Shown here one piece after another: positions 16,844-25,714 of a stretch of DNA of 47,055 bases. The DNA is from an uncultured Lachnospiraceae bacterium. GTDB taxonomy: Bacteria; Bacillota; Clostridia; Lachnospirales; Lachnospiraceae. The stretch covers positions 1-47,055 of the forward strand of contig CAJTNC010000022.1 in NCBI GenBank assembly GCA_910577955.1, written 5' to 3'. The notes under the pieces were generated by a model. The model did not search any database. It saw only the letters and a program-made list of their open reading frames with translations, and was not told the DNA's origin. Position 1 is the first letter of the stretch. Each line of letters begins with the position of its first letter. The translations under genes and the position numbers were made by a program.

Positions 16844-18100
16844 ATGGCAAAAAATTATGCGGCAGCCAAAGAAGCCTATGCGGCTTACGGTGTAGACACA
16901 GACTGGGCGATCGAGAAACTGAAAAAGATTCCGGTATCCCTGCACTGCTGGCAAGGGGACGATGTGATCGGTTTTGATCACGACGGTCCGCTGACCGGCG
17001 GCATTCAGACGACGGGGAACTATCCGGGCAAGGCAAAGACACCGGAAGAACTGTTCGCTGATATGGACAAGGTGCTGTCATTGTGTCCCGGTGCCAAGAA
17101 GATCAATGTCCATGCCTGCTACGCGATCTTTGAGGAGGACGGTTTTGTGGACCGGGATAAGATCGAGCCGAGGCATTTCAAAAAATGGGTCGAGTTCGCG
17201 AAAGAGAGAAATATGGGACTTGATTTCAATCCCACCTTCTTCTCTCATCCGAAGGTGAAGGATGGCCTGACACTGTCAAGTCCCGATGAGGAGACGAGAA
17301 AGTTCTGGATCGAGCACGGCAAAGCATGTATCCGCATCTCCCGGTATTTTGCGGAGGAGACAGGAATCCCCTGCGTGATGAATATCTGGACCGGCGACGG
17401 CTTTAAGGATGTTCCGGCGGACAGAATGGGGCCCAGAATGCGCTACAAGGAATCCATCGAGGAGATCCTTTCAGAACCCTATGATTTTCATAAAGTGAAA
17501 CCCTGCGTGGAGTCGAAAGTATTCGGTATCGGGGTGGAAGCTTACACGGCGGGTTCCGCAGAGTTTGCACTGAGTTTTGCGGCGGCGCACAAAGACAAAT
17601 GTCTGCCCCTGATGGACAACGGTCACTATCATCCGACGGAAGTAGTATCCGACAAGATTCCGGCGTTGCTTTGCTTCTTCCCGGAGCTGGCTCTTCATGT
17701 GACGAGAGGCATCCGCTGGGACAGCGATCATGTGGTGGTGTTGGATGATGAGACGAAGGAGATCGCGAAAGAGATCGTGAGAAACAATGCTCTTGACCGC
17801 GTCTATATCGCCCTTGACTATTTCGATGCGGCGATCAACCGTGTCTCCGCGTGGGCGACAGGTTTCAGAAGTATGCAGAAGGCGCTTCTGATCGCATTGC
17901 TCACCCCTAACGCAATGCTGAAGGAGCTGCAGGATAAGTCGCAGTTTACAAAGCTGATGGCGATGCACGAAGCGGTGAAGTGTCTGCCCTTTGGGGATGT
18001 CTGGGAGCAGTACTGCGAAGCGTGCGGCGTAAAAGGCGAGAGCGAGTGGTTTGAGGAGATCGAGAAGTACGAGACAGAAGTATTGTCTGAGAGAGCATAG
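16844..18100 (+). CDS. rhaA: L-rhamnose isomerase
   Basis: A 418-residue protein, the standard length for L-rhamnose isomerase (about 419). Typical features include the N-terminal CWQGDDVIGF, the metal-site segments around DFNPTFFSHP and WTGDGFKD, MDNGHYHPTE, and the late WDSDHVV motif. It interconverts L-rhamnose and L-rhamnulose using divalent metals, and a strong AGGAGG precedes the ATG. It lies 79 bases after rhaB and 16 bases before rhaM. Confidence 0.97.
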   Translation: MAKNYAAAKEAYAAYGVDTDWAIEKLKKIPVSLHCWQGDDVIGFDHDGPLTGGIQTTGNYPGKAKTPEELFADMDKVLSLCPGAKKINVHACYAIFEEDGFVDRDKIEPRHFKKWVEFAKERNMGLDFNPTFFSHPKVKDGLTLSSPDEETRKFWIEHGKACIRISRYFAEETGIPCVMNIWTGDGFKDVPADRMGPRMRYKESIEEILSEPYDFHKVKPCVESKVFGIGVEAYTAGSAEFALSFAAAHKDKCLPLMDNGHYHPTEVVSDKIPALLCFFPELALHVTRGIRWDSDHVVVLDDETKEIAKEIVRNNALDRVYIALDYFDAAINRVSAWATGFRSMQKALLIALLTPNAMLKELQDKSQFTKLMAMHEAVKCLPFGDVWEQYCEACGVKGESEWFEEIEKYETEVLSERA

Positions 18101-18116
18101 AGAGATAGGGGGCAGT

Positions 18117-18428
18117 ATGATCAAAACATTTAAGATGAAATTGTATCCGGGGATGGAGGAGGAGTATGAGAAGAGGCATAATCAACTGTGGCCGGAAATG
18201 ATCGACATGATCCACAGCCACGGAGGAAAGAATTATACCATTGCGCTGGACCCGGAGACTTTGGTACTGTACGGCTATATCGAGATAGAAGACGAGGAAC
18301 TCTGGAGCAGGGGCGCGGATACGGCGGTCAACCGGAAATGGTGGGATTTTATGGCGGATATTATGGAGACCAATCCGGATAACAGCCCTGTATGCAGAGA
18401 TTTAAATGTGCTGTTCCATCTGGACTAA
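18117..18428 (+). CDS. rhaM: L-rhamnose mutarotase
   Basis: A 103-residue protein that begins MIKTFKMKLYPGMEEEYEKRH and contains HSHGGKNYTIALDPE and the C-terminal RKWWDFMADIMETNPDNSP, all family landmarks of RhaM/YiiL. It speeds conversion between alpha and beta L-rhamnose so that the isomerase receives its preferred anomer. ATG 18117 is chosen because AGGGGG lies upstream and the longer in-frame version would overlap rhaA. It ends eight bases from the convergent histidine kinase gene; no terminator is seen. Confidence 0.96.
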   Translation: MIKTFKMKLYPGMEEEYEKRHNQLWPEMIDMIHSHGGKNYTIALDPETLVLYGYIEIEDEELWSRGADTAVNRKWWDFMADIMETNPDNSPVCRDLNVLFHLD

Positions 18429-18436
18429 AGGAATTT

Positions 18437-20263
18437 TTAAGCGTTCTGATATATGATTCCCGGCAGTCTTACCTGTACCTCGGTGCCTTGCGCCGGGGTA
18501 CTTTCATAGTGCAGCCCGTAGGATTTCCCGTAGAGCAGCTGCAACCTCAGATGCGTATTATAGATGCCGATATTGCTGCCCCGTCCGTCCTCGTAGCTGC
18601 CGTCGAGAATGTGGGGCAGTTTTTCCGGGGATATGCCGGCGCCGTCGTCGGATATCACAAAGACGATATCCGGGCCGTCTATCCATGCCATGATCACAAC
18701 GGATCCTTCTTTGGAGTCCTTCTCAAAAATACCGTGCTGGATGGCGTTTTCTACGATGGGCTGCAGTACCAGTTTCGGGATCTCATAATCCAGAATTTCA
18801 TCCGGCACATCGACCAGAAAAGATATTTTATCCTCATACCGCATGTTCTGCAGTTTCACATAAAGTTCGACATGCCGCAGTTCCTCTCTGATGGGGGTGG
18901 TGATATTTTTTTTGGAGAGGGTCAGCTTGTAAAATTTGGAGAGCGTCTGCACGGCGAGGGAAACTTCCTTCTGCTTGCCGGACTGGGCGAGCCAGTTGAT
19001 CATGTCCAGCATATTGTACAGAAAATGGGGATTGATCTGCGCCTGCAGCGCTTTCACTTCGGAGACTTTCAGTTTTTCGGCGGTCTCAGTCTGTTCCGCC
19101 ATCAACTGATTGATGCGGTCCACCATAGCATTGTAATTGAAGACAAGCTGGCCGATCTCATCCTTGTCTGCGTTATCCTCAAAGCGGACCAGATTCTTTT
19201 CTCTGTTCTGATTTATTTTTTCCACTACAAGAGAGAGCCTCTTGGCGAGGTTGCCGGCTAACAGCAGGGCGGTAACGCAGGCCAGGGCGACAAAGAGAAG
19301 ATACAGAGCCGCCGTGTTGAACAACACCTGCCTGCTTTCGGAGAAGACGCTGTCCACGGGGATCACGGAGACCAGACGCCAGTCTGTGCCGTTTATCTCC
19401 CGGTACCCCATATAGAGCGCCTCATCCAGAATCGTGGTGGTGGCGAACTCTTCGGTGCTGCCCACGGCCTCGGGGATGGCTTCGTAGCGTTTCAGATAAG
19501 TTCCGGCGAGCCTCGCGTTGGAGGAGGCCACAAGGGAGTTTCTGCTGTTGACCAGATAATAGACGCTGTTGGTGCTGGTCAGGTTGCTGTGCAGCATTTC
19601 TTCCAGATACGCTTCCGAAAAGTAGATGGCAATGTAACAGCATTCCTCCTGCGGGTTGGCAAAATTAGTGAATTTCTGAATGTAGGCAAGGCGTCCCATC
19701 TGTTTGAGCTCCTTTTTGGTCAGATAAAAGGAAGGACAGAGCAGGGAGACGCTCTCCGGCTGGCCGTCAAAAATGCCGTGCCAGTAACTTCCCGAAATTT
19801 CATCGGTGGAGGCTATGATGCCGGAAAAGGAAGGCGAGTGAAACTCCGGCTTTTTCCCGGCGGGGATATAGACCTGTATCGCCGTGATGAATTCATGATC
19901 GATCAGGGCATTGATATTGCTGAAAAATTCCAGTGCCTGCTGGCTGTCCTGCTGTCTGGAAAGATAGCCGTAGACATCCGGGGTATAAGTGGCTTCGGAT
20001 AGGAAAGGCATGGAAGTGATGCTGTCCATGGCAAGGCGCAGCCTGCTGACTGTGGCTTCCAGCGTATTCGCCGTCTGACTGACGAGAGCCTGCTCCGATT
20101 CGATGGCGTTGTCGGTAATGATATGGGAAAGGCGTCCGTACAAAAAGAGAAAGACGACCAGAGTGGGAACCAGAACAAGGATCAGGTGAGTGATCATGAA
20201 TTTGTTTTTAAATTTCATATCATGCAGAAAATAGTGCACGAGGGAATGCGTTTTTTTCATCAT
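18437..20263 (-). CDS. Sensor histidine kinase, YesM/LytS-like, probably controls the adjacent sugar importer
   Basis: A 608-residue membrane kinase: transmembrane helix 1 (about 22-44), a ~270-residue extracellular sensor region, helix 2 (about 316-337), HAMP (about 338-390), His_kinase domain with INPHFLYN (His413 as phosphorylation site) and an ATPase domain with PIVENAIQHG and DDGAGI. It starts 12 bases after the response regulator stop, with GGAG before the ATG, so the two are co-transcribed. YesM-type kinases often sense sugars, sometimes with a binding protein, and activate a carbohydrate ABC transporter. The importer diverges from the other end of this pair, so that role is inferred. 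Confidence 0.92.
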   Translation of the reverse strand: MMKKTHSLVHYFLHDMKFKNKFMITHLILVLVPTLVVFLFLYGRLSHIITDNAIESEQALVSQTANTLEATVSRLRLAMDSITSMPFLSEATYTPDVYGYLSRQQDSQQALEFFSNINALIDHEFITAIQVYIPAGKKPEFHSPSFSGIIASTDEISGSYWHGIFDGQPESVSLLCPSFYLTKKELKQMGRLAYIQKFTNFANPQEECCYIAIYFSEAYLEEMLHSNLTSTNSVYYLVNSRNSLVASSNARLAGTYLKRYEAIPEAVGSTEEFATTTILDEALYMGYREINGTDWRLVSVIPVDSVFSESRQVLFNTAALYLLFVALACVTALLLAGNLAKRLSLVVEKINQNREKNLVRFEDNADKDEIGQLVFNYNAMVDRINQLMAEQTETAEKLKVSEVKALQAQINPHFLYNMLDMINWLAQSGKQKEVSLAVQTLSKFYKLTLSKKNITTPIREELRHVELYVKLQNMRYEDKISFLVDVPDEILDYEIPKLVLQPIVENAIQHGIFEKDSKEGSVVIMAWIDGPDIVFVISDDGAGISPEKLPHILDGSYEDGRGSNIGIYNTHLRLQLLYGKSYGLHYESTPAQGTEVQVRLPGIIYQNA

Positions 20264-20275
20264 GGCGAGACTCCG

Positions 20276-21847
20276 TTATGAAAGGTTCAGTGCCCGTTCC
20301 CGATATTCCGAGGGGGACATGCCGACAAGTTTCTTGAAAGTTTTTCCGAAATAATTACCGTCACTGTAGCCGACTCTGGCGGAGACGTCGGTGATCTTGT
20401 ATCTGGGATCCGTGAGCAGTTTTTTAGCTTTGTCGATCCTGAAATCCGTCAGATATTGGTTTAAGGTCAGGCCGGTTTCGTTTTTAAACAGCGTACAGAT
20501 ATAGGAGGAGGAGAGGAACACATGCTCGCTGATATCCTTGATGGATAATGTCTCGTCCTGATAATGGCCGGAAATAAATTCCTTGATCAGCCCCACCGTA
20601 GAACTGTTTTCGATCCGGTTTTTGATCTGGGAGAAAAAGTCGTTTGTTTTTTTACACAGATATTCCTGCAGTTCATAGATGGACTCACATTCCGAAATAT
20701 AACTCCAGAGGCTGCCGCCCGGTTCCTCTGTGAAGACGCCGGAAAGGTTTAACATTTCGCAGGTTTCCTTTAAGGTGGTAAACAGTGTGTAATAAAAATC
20801 TTTTACCTGATTGGGCAGTACGTTTGAGGGGGGCATCATCTGCTGAAACAGTTCTTCCAAAAGAAGATCCGTCTGCTTTTTGTCTTTGCGCAGGAGAGTC
20901 TCGGAGAGACGGCTTTCCGCGTGCAGCGTACTGGCGTCAAAAAAGGTGTCGGAAGTATCCCGATGTTCGTAGATCCGGTAGGTATTATCGGGATAGAAGA
21001 AGGAATGCTGCAGCTCGATCACGGCGGAGTTGTAGGAGTTATGGATTTGAAGCGCTCCTGTCACATTTTTTCCGAACACAATATGAAAGCGTAGGGAAAG
21101 AGCGGAGAGCGCCTGCATAAGCAGCCTGCCGAGGGAGCTTTTCTGGTTAACTGTGTAATCGGAAAAGCCCCAGACGTGATAAAAATACAGAAGTCCATGT
21201 CTGGTGGAATGAATATTTTCAAGATGCAGGGAGCAAAGCACCCTGTCCACAGCAGGTTCCATAATGGCTGCAAGGGCATCCTGATTGTAAGTATTATGAT
21301 GAAAGCGGATCAGGAAAGTAAAGAAAGGAATATCTTTTCCTTTGGGAAAATCAAAGTCGGGTTCTTCCTGACCGAAAGCTTCCCCGCTTCCTTTGGGGGC
21401 ATAAGCGAGCTTCGAGGCGAGAGCGGCGCGTGAGCGGGCGAGGGAAAGGGCTTTAGAGGAAGCGGCTTTGCGTTCATCTTCCACCGCGGTCTTTGCTTCC
21501 AGCACGGTTTCGGTGATCTCTTCGAGATCGATGGGCTTTTCCACATAACTCACCGCTTTTAATTTGATGGCTGCCTTTAAATATTCCTTGTCGGAGTAGC
21601 CGCTCATAAAGATGATGCTGAGAGCCGGATTTAGTATCTGCAATTTTTCCGCCATTTCGATGCCGCTCATGCGGGGCATCCGCACATCGGAAAGCAGGAT
21701 ATCGGGGCAGAATGCCAGTGCGGTCTCGTAGCCCCGCTGGCCGTCGTCAGCCGAGGCGACGGCGTCGATGCCCAGAGATTTCCAGTCGATGCTTTGCATT
21801 AGGCCGTCTCTTGTCAGTTTTTCGTCATCTACGATCAGCAGTTTCAT
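20276..21847 (-). CDS. Response regulator with AraC-type DNA-binding domain (YesN-like)
   Basis: A 523-residue regulator. The N-terminal receiver has the acidic pocket DDE, phospho-acceptor Asp54 in LLSDVRMP and the conserved Lys in VEKPID. A ~270-residue middle region follows, and the C terminus is an AraC-type double helix-turn-helix (about 420-520) with DVSARVGYSDGNYFGKTFKK. This is the YesN arrangement. It is transcribed before the kinase, and its start lies 187 bases from the divergent ABC transporter operon, which is the likely target. The ribosome site is weak (AGGAAA). Confidence 0.93.
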   Translation of the reverse strand: MKLLIVDDEKLTRDGLMQSIDWKSLGIDAVASADDGQRGYETALAFCPDILLSDVRMPRMSGIEMAEKLQILNPALSIIFMSGYSDKEYLKAAIKLKAVSYVEKPIDLEEITETVLEAKTAVEDERKAASSKALSLARSRAALASKLAYAPKGSGEAFGQEEPDFDFPKGKDIPFFTFLIRFHHNTYNQDALAAIMEPAVDRVLCSLHLENIHSTRHGLLYFYHVWGFSDYTVNQKSSLGRLLMQALSALSLRFHIVFGKNVTGALQIHNSYNSAVIELQHSFFYPDNTYRIYEHRDTSDTFFDASTLHAESRLSETLLRKDKKQTDLLLEELFQQMMPPSNVLPNQVKDFYYTLFTTLKETCEMLNLSGVFTEEPGGSLWSYISECESIYELQEYLCKKTNDFFSQIKNRIENSSTVGLIKEFISGHYQDETLSIKDISEHVFLSSSYICTLFKNETGLTLNQYLTDFRIDKAKKLLTDPRYKITDVSARVGYSDGNYFGKTFKKLVGMSPSEYRERALNLS

Positions 21848-21899
21848 GCTTGTTTCCTTTGTCTAACGTGGTTTCGGAGGTTTTCTATTTGTGACTTCT

Positions 21900-21908
21900 A
21901 TTGTAACA
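21900..21908 (-). promoter_or_regulatory. Extended -10 of the two-component operon
   Basis: On the minus strand TGTTACAAT is an extended -10 element about 52 bases before the response regulator start. No good -35 is visible at the expected place. Confidence 0.45.
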
Positions 21909-21980
21909 TCACAATCCGAAAAAAGAAAATGATTTTACCCATAATCTAAAAAAAGTACGATAGCGGCCCAAATTACGGAA

Positions 21981-21989
21981 TGTTATACT
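21981..21989 (+). promoter_or_regulatory. Extended -10 promoter of the sugar ABC transporter operon
   Basis: TGTTATACT lies 45 bases before the ATPase start, with a poor -35 region. This is what one expects of a promoter activated by the divergent response regulator. It has the same TGTTATA core as the rhaB promoter. Confidence 0.55.
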
Positions 21990-22034
21990 TTAGCTAACTT
22001 AAAAGGATAGGGAACTGAAACGGAGGAGAGAAAA

Positions 22035-23555
22035 TTGTCAGAGTATGTACTTGAACTGAGGGGAATCACGAAGATATTCCCCGGCGTGAAAGCGCTGAAC
22101 AACGTACAATTTCAACTGAAACCGGGGGAAGTTCATGCGCTGATGGGAGAGAACGGCGCAGGAAAGTCCACTTTTATTAAAGTGATAACCGGTGTGCATA
22201 AAGCGGAAGAGGGAGAAATGTACCTGTCCGGAAAAAAAGTGGATTTTAAAGGCCCGAGGGACGCGCAGCAGGCGGGTATCGCCGCAGTGTATCAGCACCC
22301 GACTTCCTATCCGGATCTCACGGTGACAGAAAATATTTTCATGAACCACGAGATCAAGAAGCACGGCATGATTCAGTGGAAACAGATGCATGAGGAGGCG
22401 CAGGGGTATCTGGATGAGCTGGATGCGGATTTTAAGTCCACGGCGGAGATGGGAGCGCTGTCCGTAGCACAGCAGCAGATGGTTGAGATTGCAAAGGCAG
22501 TTTCCACCCATGCGAAGATTATCATTCTGGATGAGCCGACAGCGGCGCTTACGGCGAATGAATCTCAGAAATTATATAAGATCGTAGATAAATTAAAAGA
22601 AAACGGGGTTTCCATCATCTTCATCTCCCACAGATTTGAGGATATGTATCGTCTCGCGGACAGGGTCACAGTGTTCAGGGATTCCCAGTACATAGGAACT
22701 TACGATGTGAACGGCATTACCAACGCGGATCTGATCAAGGCGATGGTGGGGCGTGAGATCACGGAACTGTTTCCGAAACCGGAAGTGAAGCCCGGCGCGG
22801 AAATGCTGCGGATCGAGAATTTCTCGCGCACGGGATATTATAAAAACGTTAATCTGCATGTGCGGGCAGGGGAGATCATAGGACTGACCGGACTGGTAGG
22901 GGCGGGCCGTACCGAAGTGGTGGAGAGCGTCTGCGGCATTACAAGGCAAAACGAGGGCAAGGTGTTCTTGGAAGGGAGCGAAGTGTCCATCAAAAATCCT
23001 ACGGACGCCATGAAAAACGGCATCATCCTCCTGCCGGAGGACAGGCAGAAGACCGGGCTTATCTTAAGCTGGGGGCTTGGCAGGAATGTGACGCTTCCCA
23101 TCGTAAATAAACTGGCAAGTAAAGGGTTTACCAACGATAAAAAGGAGCGGGAACTTGCAAAAAAATTTCTGGAGGATGTGGACACCAAAGCGGTGACGAT
23201 CTTCGATCCGGCAAGTTCTTTATCCGGCGGCAACCAACAGAAAGTTGTTGTGGCGAAAGCGTTGGCACAGGACAATATGAAAGTTATCATCATGGACGAG
23301 CCGACCAAAGGCGTTGACGTAGGAGCTAAAGCCGAGATATACGCAATTATGGGGGAACTGGCGCAGAAAGGTTTTGCCATCGTCATGATATCCTCCGAGA
23401 TGCCGGAGATACTGGGGATGTCCGACAGAATCTATGTCATGTGCAACGGCCGTGTGACCGGTGAATTGAGCAGGGCCGAGGCGACGCAGGAGACGATTCT
23501 GGAATTTGCGATGGAGAAGAGCAACAGCAAAAATAAAGAGGAGGTTGTGAAATAA
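22035..23555 (+). CDS. Sugar ABC transporter ATP-binding protein (RbsA/RhaT-like, two ATPase domains)
   Basis: A 506-residue fused double ATPase of the ribose/rhamnose importer type. The first half has Walker A GENGAGKST (39-46), signature LSVAQQQ and Walker B ILDEPTAAL; the second half has the degenerate P-loop GLVGAGRTE, signature LSGGNQQK and Walker B IMDEPTKGV, the usual asymmetry. It powers sugar import through the two permeases that follow. The start is TTG at 22035, because GGAGGAG precedes it at good distance and no in-frame ATG is near. The stop overlaps the upstream edge of the next gene. Rhamnose as substrate is inferred from position. Confidence 0.93.
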   Translation: MSEYVLELRGITKIFPGVKALNNVQFQLKPGEVHALMGENGAGKSTFIKVITGVHKAEEGEMYLSGKKVDFKGPRDAQQAGIAAVYQHPTSYPDLTVTENIFMNHEIKKHGMIQWKQMHEEAQGYLDELDADFKSTAEMGALSVAQQQMVEIAKAVSTHAKIIILDEPTAALTANESQKLYKIVDKLKENGVSIIFISHRFEDMYRLADRVTVFRDSQYIGTYDVNGITNADLIKAMVGREITELFPKPEVKPGAEMLRIENFSRTGYYKNVNLHVRAGEIIGLTGLVGAGRTEVVESVCGITRQNEGKVFLEGSEVSIKNPTDAMKNGIILLPEDRQKTGLILSWGLGRNVTLPIVNKLASKGFTNDKKERELAKKFLEDVDTKAVTIFDPASSLSGGNQQKVVVAKALAQDNMKVIIMDEPTKGVDVGAKAEIYAIMGELAQKGFAIVMISSEMPEILGMSDRIYVMCNGRVTGELSRAEATQETILEFAMEKSNSKNKEEVVK

Positions 23556-24553
23556 TGGAAAAGAAATCTTTGTTAAAGAAAATCACAGGCTCCCGCGAGG
23601 CCAGTCTGGTCATCGTGCTGATCCTGCTCTGTGCGGCGATCACCGTCAAGAGCCCGAACTTTATGTCAGTGCAGAATATTATGGAGATTTTAAAAAACAA
23701 TGCCGTCATCATGATCATGGCTCTCGGCATGCTGTGCGTGCTGCTGATCGGCGGTATTGATATTTCTATCACATCTACCCTTGCCTTTGCGGGCATGACA
23801 GTGGGTATGTTGTTCAAATACAATGTGATCGGGAATACGTTTTTAGGTTTTGTGATCGCGACGGTGATGGGAGCTGCCTGCGGCCTGCTGATCGGAGCGG
23901 TTATCGCTTACGGCAAGGTGATGCCGATCATCGCCACTATGGGCTTTATGTATATCTACAGAGGGTTTGCCTATCTGGTGGCGCAGGAACAGTGGGCGGG
24001 CGCGGACGCGCTGGGAGTATTTAAGGACTTTACGTTAAGCAATTCCCTGAGTTTCGGTTTGCTCAATAACACGATCACGGTGACGATCGTATTTTATATC
24101 ATTTTCTTTATTGTACTGAAATGGACGAAATTCGGGCGCTGCATTTACGCGGTGGGTTCCAACGCGGAGGCGGCGCAGATATCCGGAATCAATGTAGCGG
24201 CAGTCAAGACGGCGGTGTATGCGATCATGGGAACGTTGGCGGGATTTTGCGGTGCGCTGGCAACTTCGGTATATGCATCCGCACAGCCGAATATGCAGAC
24301 TTCCAAGGAGATGGATGTGATCGCGGCCTGTGTGATCGGCGGCGTCAGCATGAACGGCGGCAGGGGTTCCGTCGTCGGGGCACTGCTCGGGGCGTTGATC
24401 TTAGCGATCATCTCCAAGGCCCTTCCCCTCGTGGGGATCAATGCGATCGCGCAGAATACCGTAAAGGGTGTGATCATCGTGGCGGTCATCATATTGAATG
24501 TCTTGACCCAGCGGATGATGGATAAAGCGAACCTTGAAAACAGGGAAATGTAA
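23555..24553 (+). CDS. Sugar ABC transporter permease (BPD_transp_2 family, first)
   Basis: A 332-residue inner-membrane permease with 8-10 hydrophobic segments and the CUT2-family loop YAVGSNAEAAQISGINV, which contacts the ATPase, plus the C-terminal GGVSMNGGRGSVVGALLGA segment. It begins at the last base of the ATPase stop, so the two are translationally coupled. It forms one half of the membrane channel with the next gene product, corresponding to RhaP/RhaQ in rhizobial rhamnose importers if rhamnose is the substrate. Confidence 0.92.
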   Translation: MEKKSLLKKITGSREASLVIVLILLCAAITVKSPNFMSVQNIMEILKNNAVIMIMALGMLCVLLIGGIDISITSTLAFAGMTVGMLFKYNVIGNTFLGFVIATVMGAACGLLIGAVIAYGKVMPIIATMGFMYIYRGFAYLVAQEQWAGADALGVFKDFTLSNSLSFGLLNNTITVTIVFYIIFFIVLKWTKFGRCIYAVGSNAEAAQISGINVAAVKTAVYAIMGTLAGFCGALATSVYASAQPNMQTSKEMDVIAACVIGGVSMNGGRGSVVGALLGALILAIISKALPLVGINAIAQNTVKGVIIVAVIILNVLTQRMMDKANLENREM

Positions 24554-24568
24554 GGAGGGAGAAAAGTT

Positions 24569-25579
24569 ATGGCAGGAAAATCAGGAAGAACAATATCCGC
24601 GACTCCCGAAAAGACGCTTAAAAAGGCGCTCTTGAGCTGGGAAGGCATGTTATTTGTTCTGTTTATCGCAATCAATATTTTGTGCAAGAGCATTTCTCCG
24701 GTTTACACGCTGACAAATGTGCTTCGCGAAATGCCCAAGTATTTGACGGAAATCTTTTTACTGTTTCCGATGGCTTATATCCTGTTGATGGGTGAGATCG
24801 ACATTTCCGTGGGATCTACGGTCTGTCTGTCGGGGACGGTGGCTTGTCTCGCCAGCAATGCGGGAGTGCCGTTTGTCGGCGTCGTCTTGATCACGCTGGC
24901 AGCAGGGACGGCCTGCGGTATGGTGAATGGGTTTTTGACGGTGAAGTTCAGGGAACTGCCGACAATGATCATCACGTTGGGAACTCAGATCGTGTTCCGT
25001 GGTATTGCGGAGATTGCGCTGGGAGACGGCGGCTCCGTATCTCTTTCAAATCCGGAGGGATTTCGGGCGATCTCGGGCAAGCTTGGTCCGGTCCCCTACA
25101 TGTTTTTTGTGGTAATTGCCGCAGCGATTGTCTTTACGGTGATTGCCGAGAGGAGAGTGTTCGGGCGTAACCTCTATGCCATCGGCTCCAACTCCAGAAC
25201 AGCGTTTTACTCCGGCATAAAAGTAAATCGGACGCTGTTTACGGCATACTCGGTGTTGGGATTTTTTGCAGGAGTTTCCGCACTGTTTCTGACCAGCGTG
25301 ACTTATAGCGCCAACACGACTACGGGCACGGGATTTGAGATGGATGCCATCGCGATGGCAGTGTTCGGCGGTATCTCCACTTCCGGCGGAAAGGGAAAAC
25401 TGCTTGGGGGCATCATCTCCGCCTTTACGATCACCTGTCTGCGAGTGGGGCTTGGACAGATCAATATGAACCCGCAGGTGATCCTGATCATTCTGGGCGC
25501 TTTGCTGATATGTGCGGTACTTTTGCCGAATATTTCGCAGAGTCTCTCGGAAAAAAAGAAAAAGGCTTCCAGAGCCTGA
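24569..25579 (+). CDS. Sugar ABC transporter permease (BPD_transp_2 family, second)
   Basis: A 336-residue permease homologous to its upstream neighbour, with the coupling loop YAIGSNSRTAFYSGIKV and C-terminal GGISTSGGKGKLLGG. The two non-identical permeases make this a heterodimeric channel, which is characteristic of rhamnose and some autoinducer-2/ribose-like CUT2 importers. It lies 15 bases after the first permease, with a GGAGG site. Confidence 0.92.
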   Translation: MAGKSGRTISATPEKTLKKALLSWEGMLFVLFIAINILCKSISPVYTLTNVLREMPKYLTEIFLLFPMAYILLMGEIDISVGSTVCLSGTVACLASNAGVPFVGVVLITLAAGTACGMVNGFLTVKFRELPTMIITLGTQIVFRGIAEIALGDGGSVSLSNPEGFRAISGKLGPVPYMFFVVIAAAIVFTVIAERRVFGRNLYAIGSNSRTAFYSGIKVNRTLFTAYSVLGFFAGVSALFLTSVTYSANTTTGTGFEMDAIAMAVFGGISTSGGKGKLLGGIISAFTITCLRVGLGQINMNPQVILIILGALLICAVLLPNISQSLSEKKKKASRA

Positions 25580-25648
25580 ATCAGACGTGGTATCTTCCTC
25601 AGGAAGGATGCGGAACAGGGTGGAAGGGACGAAGAATATTTGTCAGCC

Positions 25649-25674
25649 CTGACCGGATATCGGCTTGAGGTCAG
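25649..25674 (+). promoter_or_regulatory. Stem-loop between the permease and binding-protein genes
   Basis: CTGACC and GGTCAG can pair around a 14-base loop in the 135-base gap before the binding-protein gene. It has no T-tract, so it is not a terminator. Similar hairpins in sugar ABC operons stabilise the binding-protein mRNA, which must be made in excess; that role here is inference. Confidence 0.35.
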
Positions 25675-25714
25675 CATACAAAACTATCAAATCATTTTAT
25701 GGGAGGACGTAAAA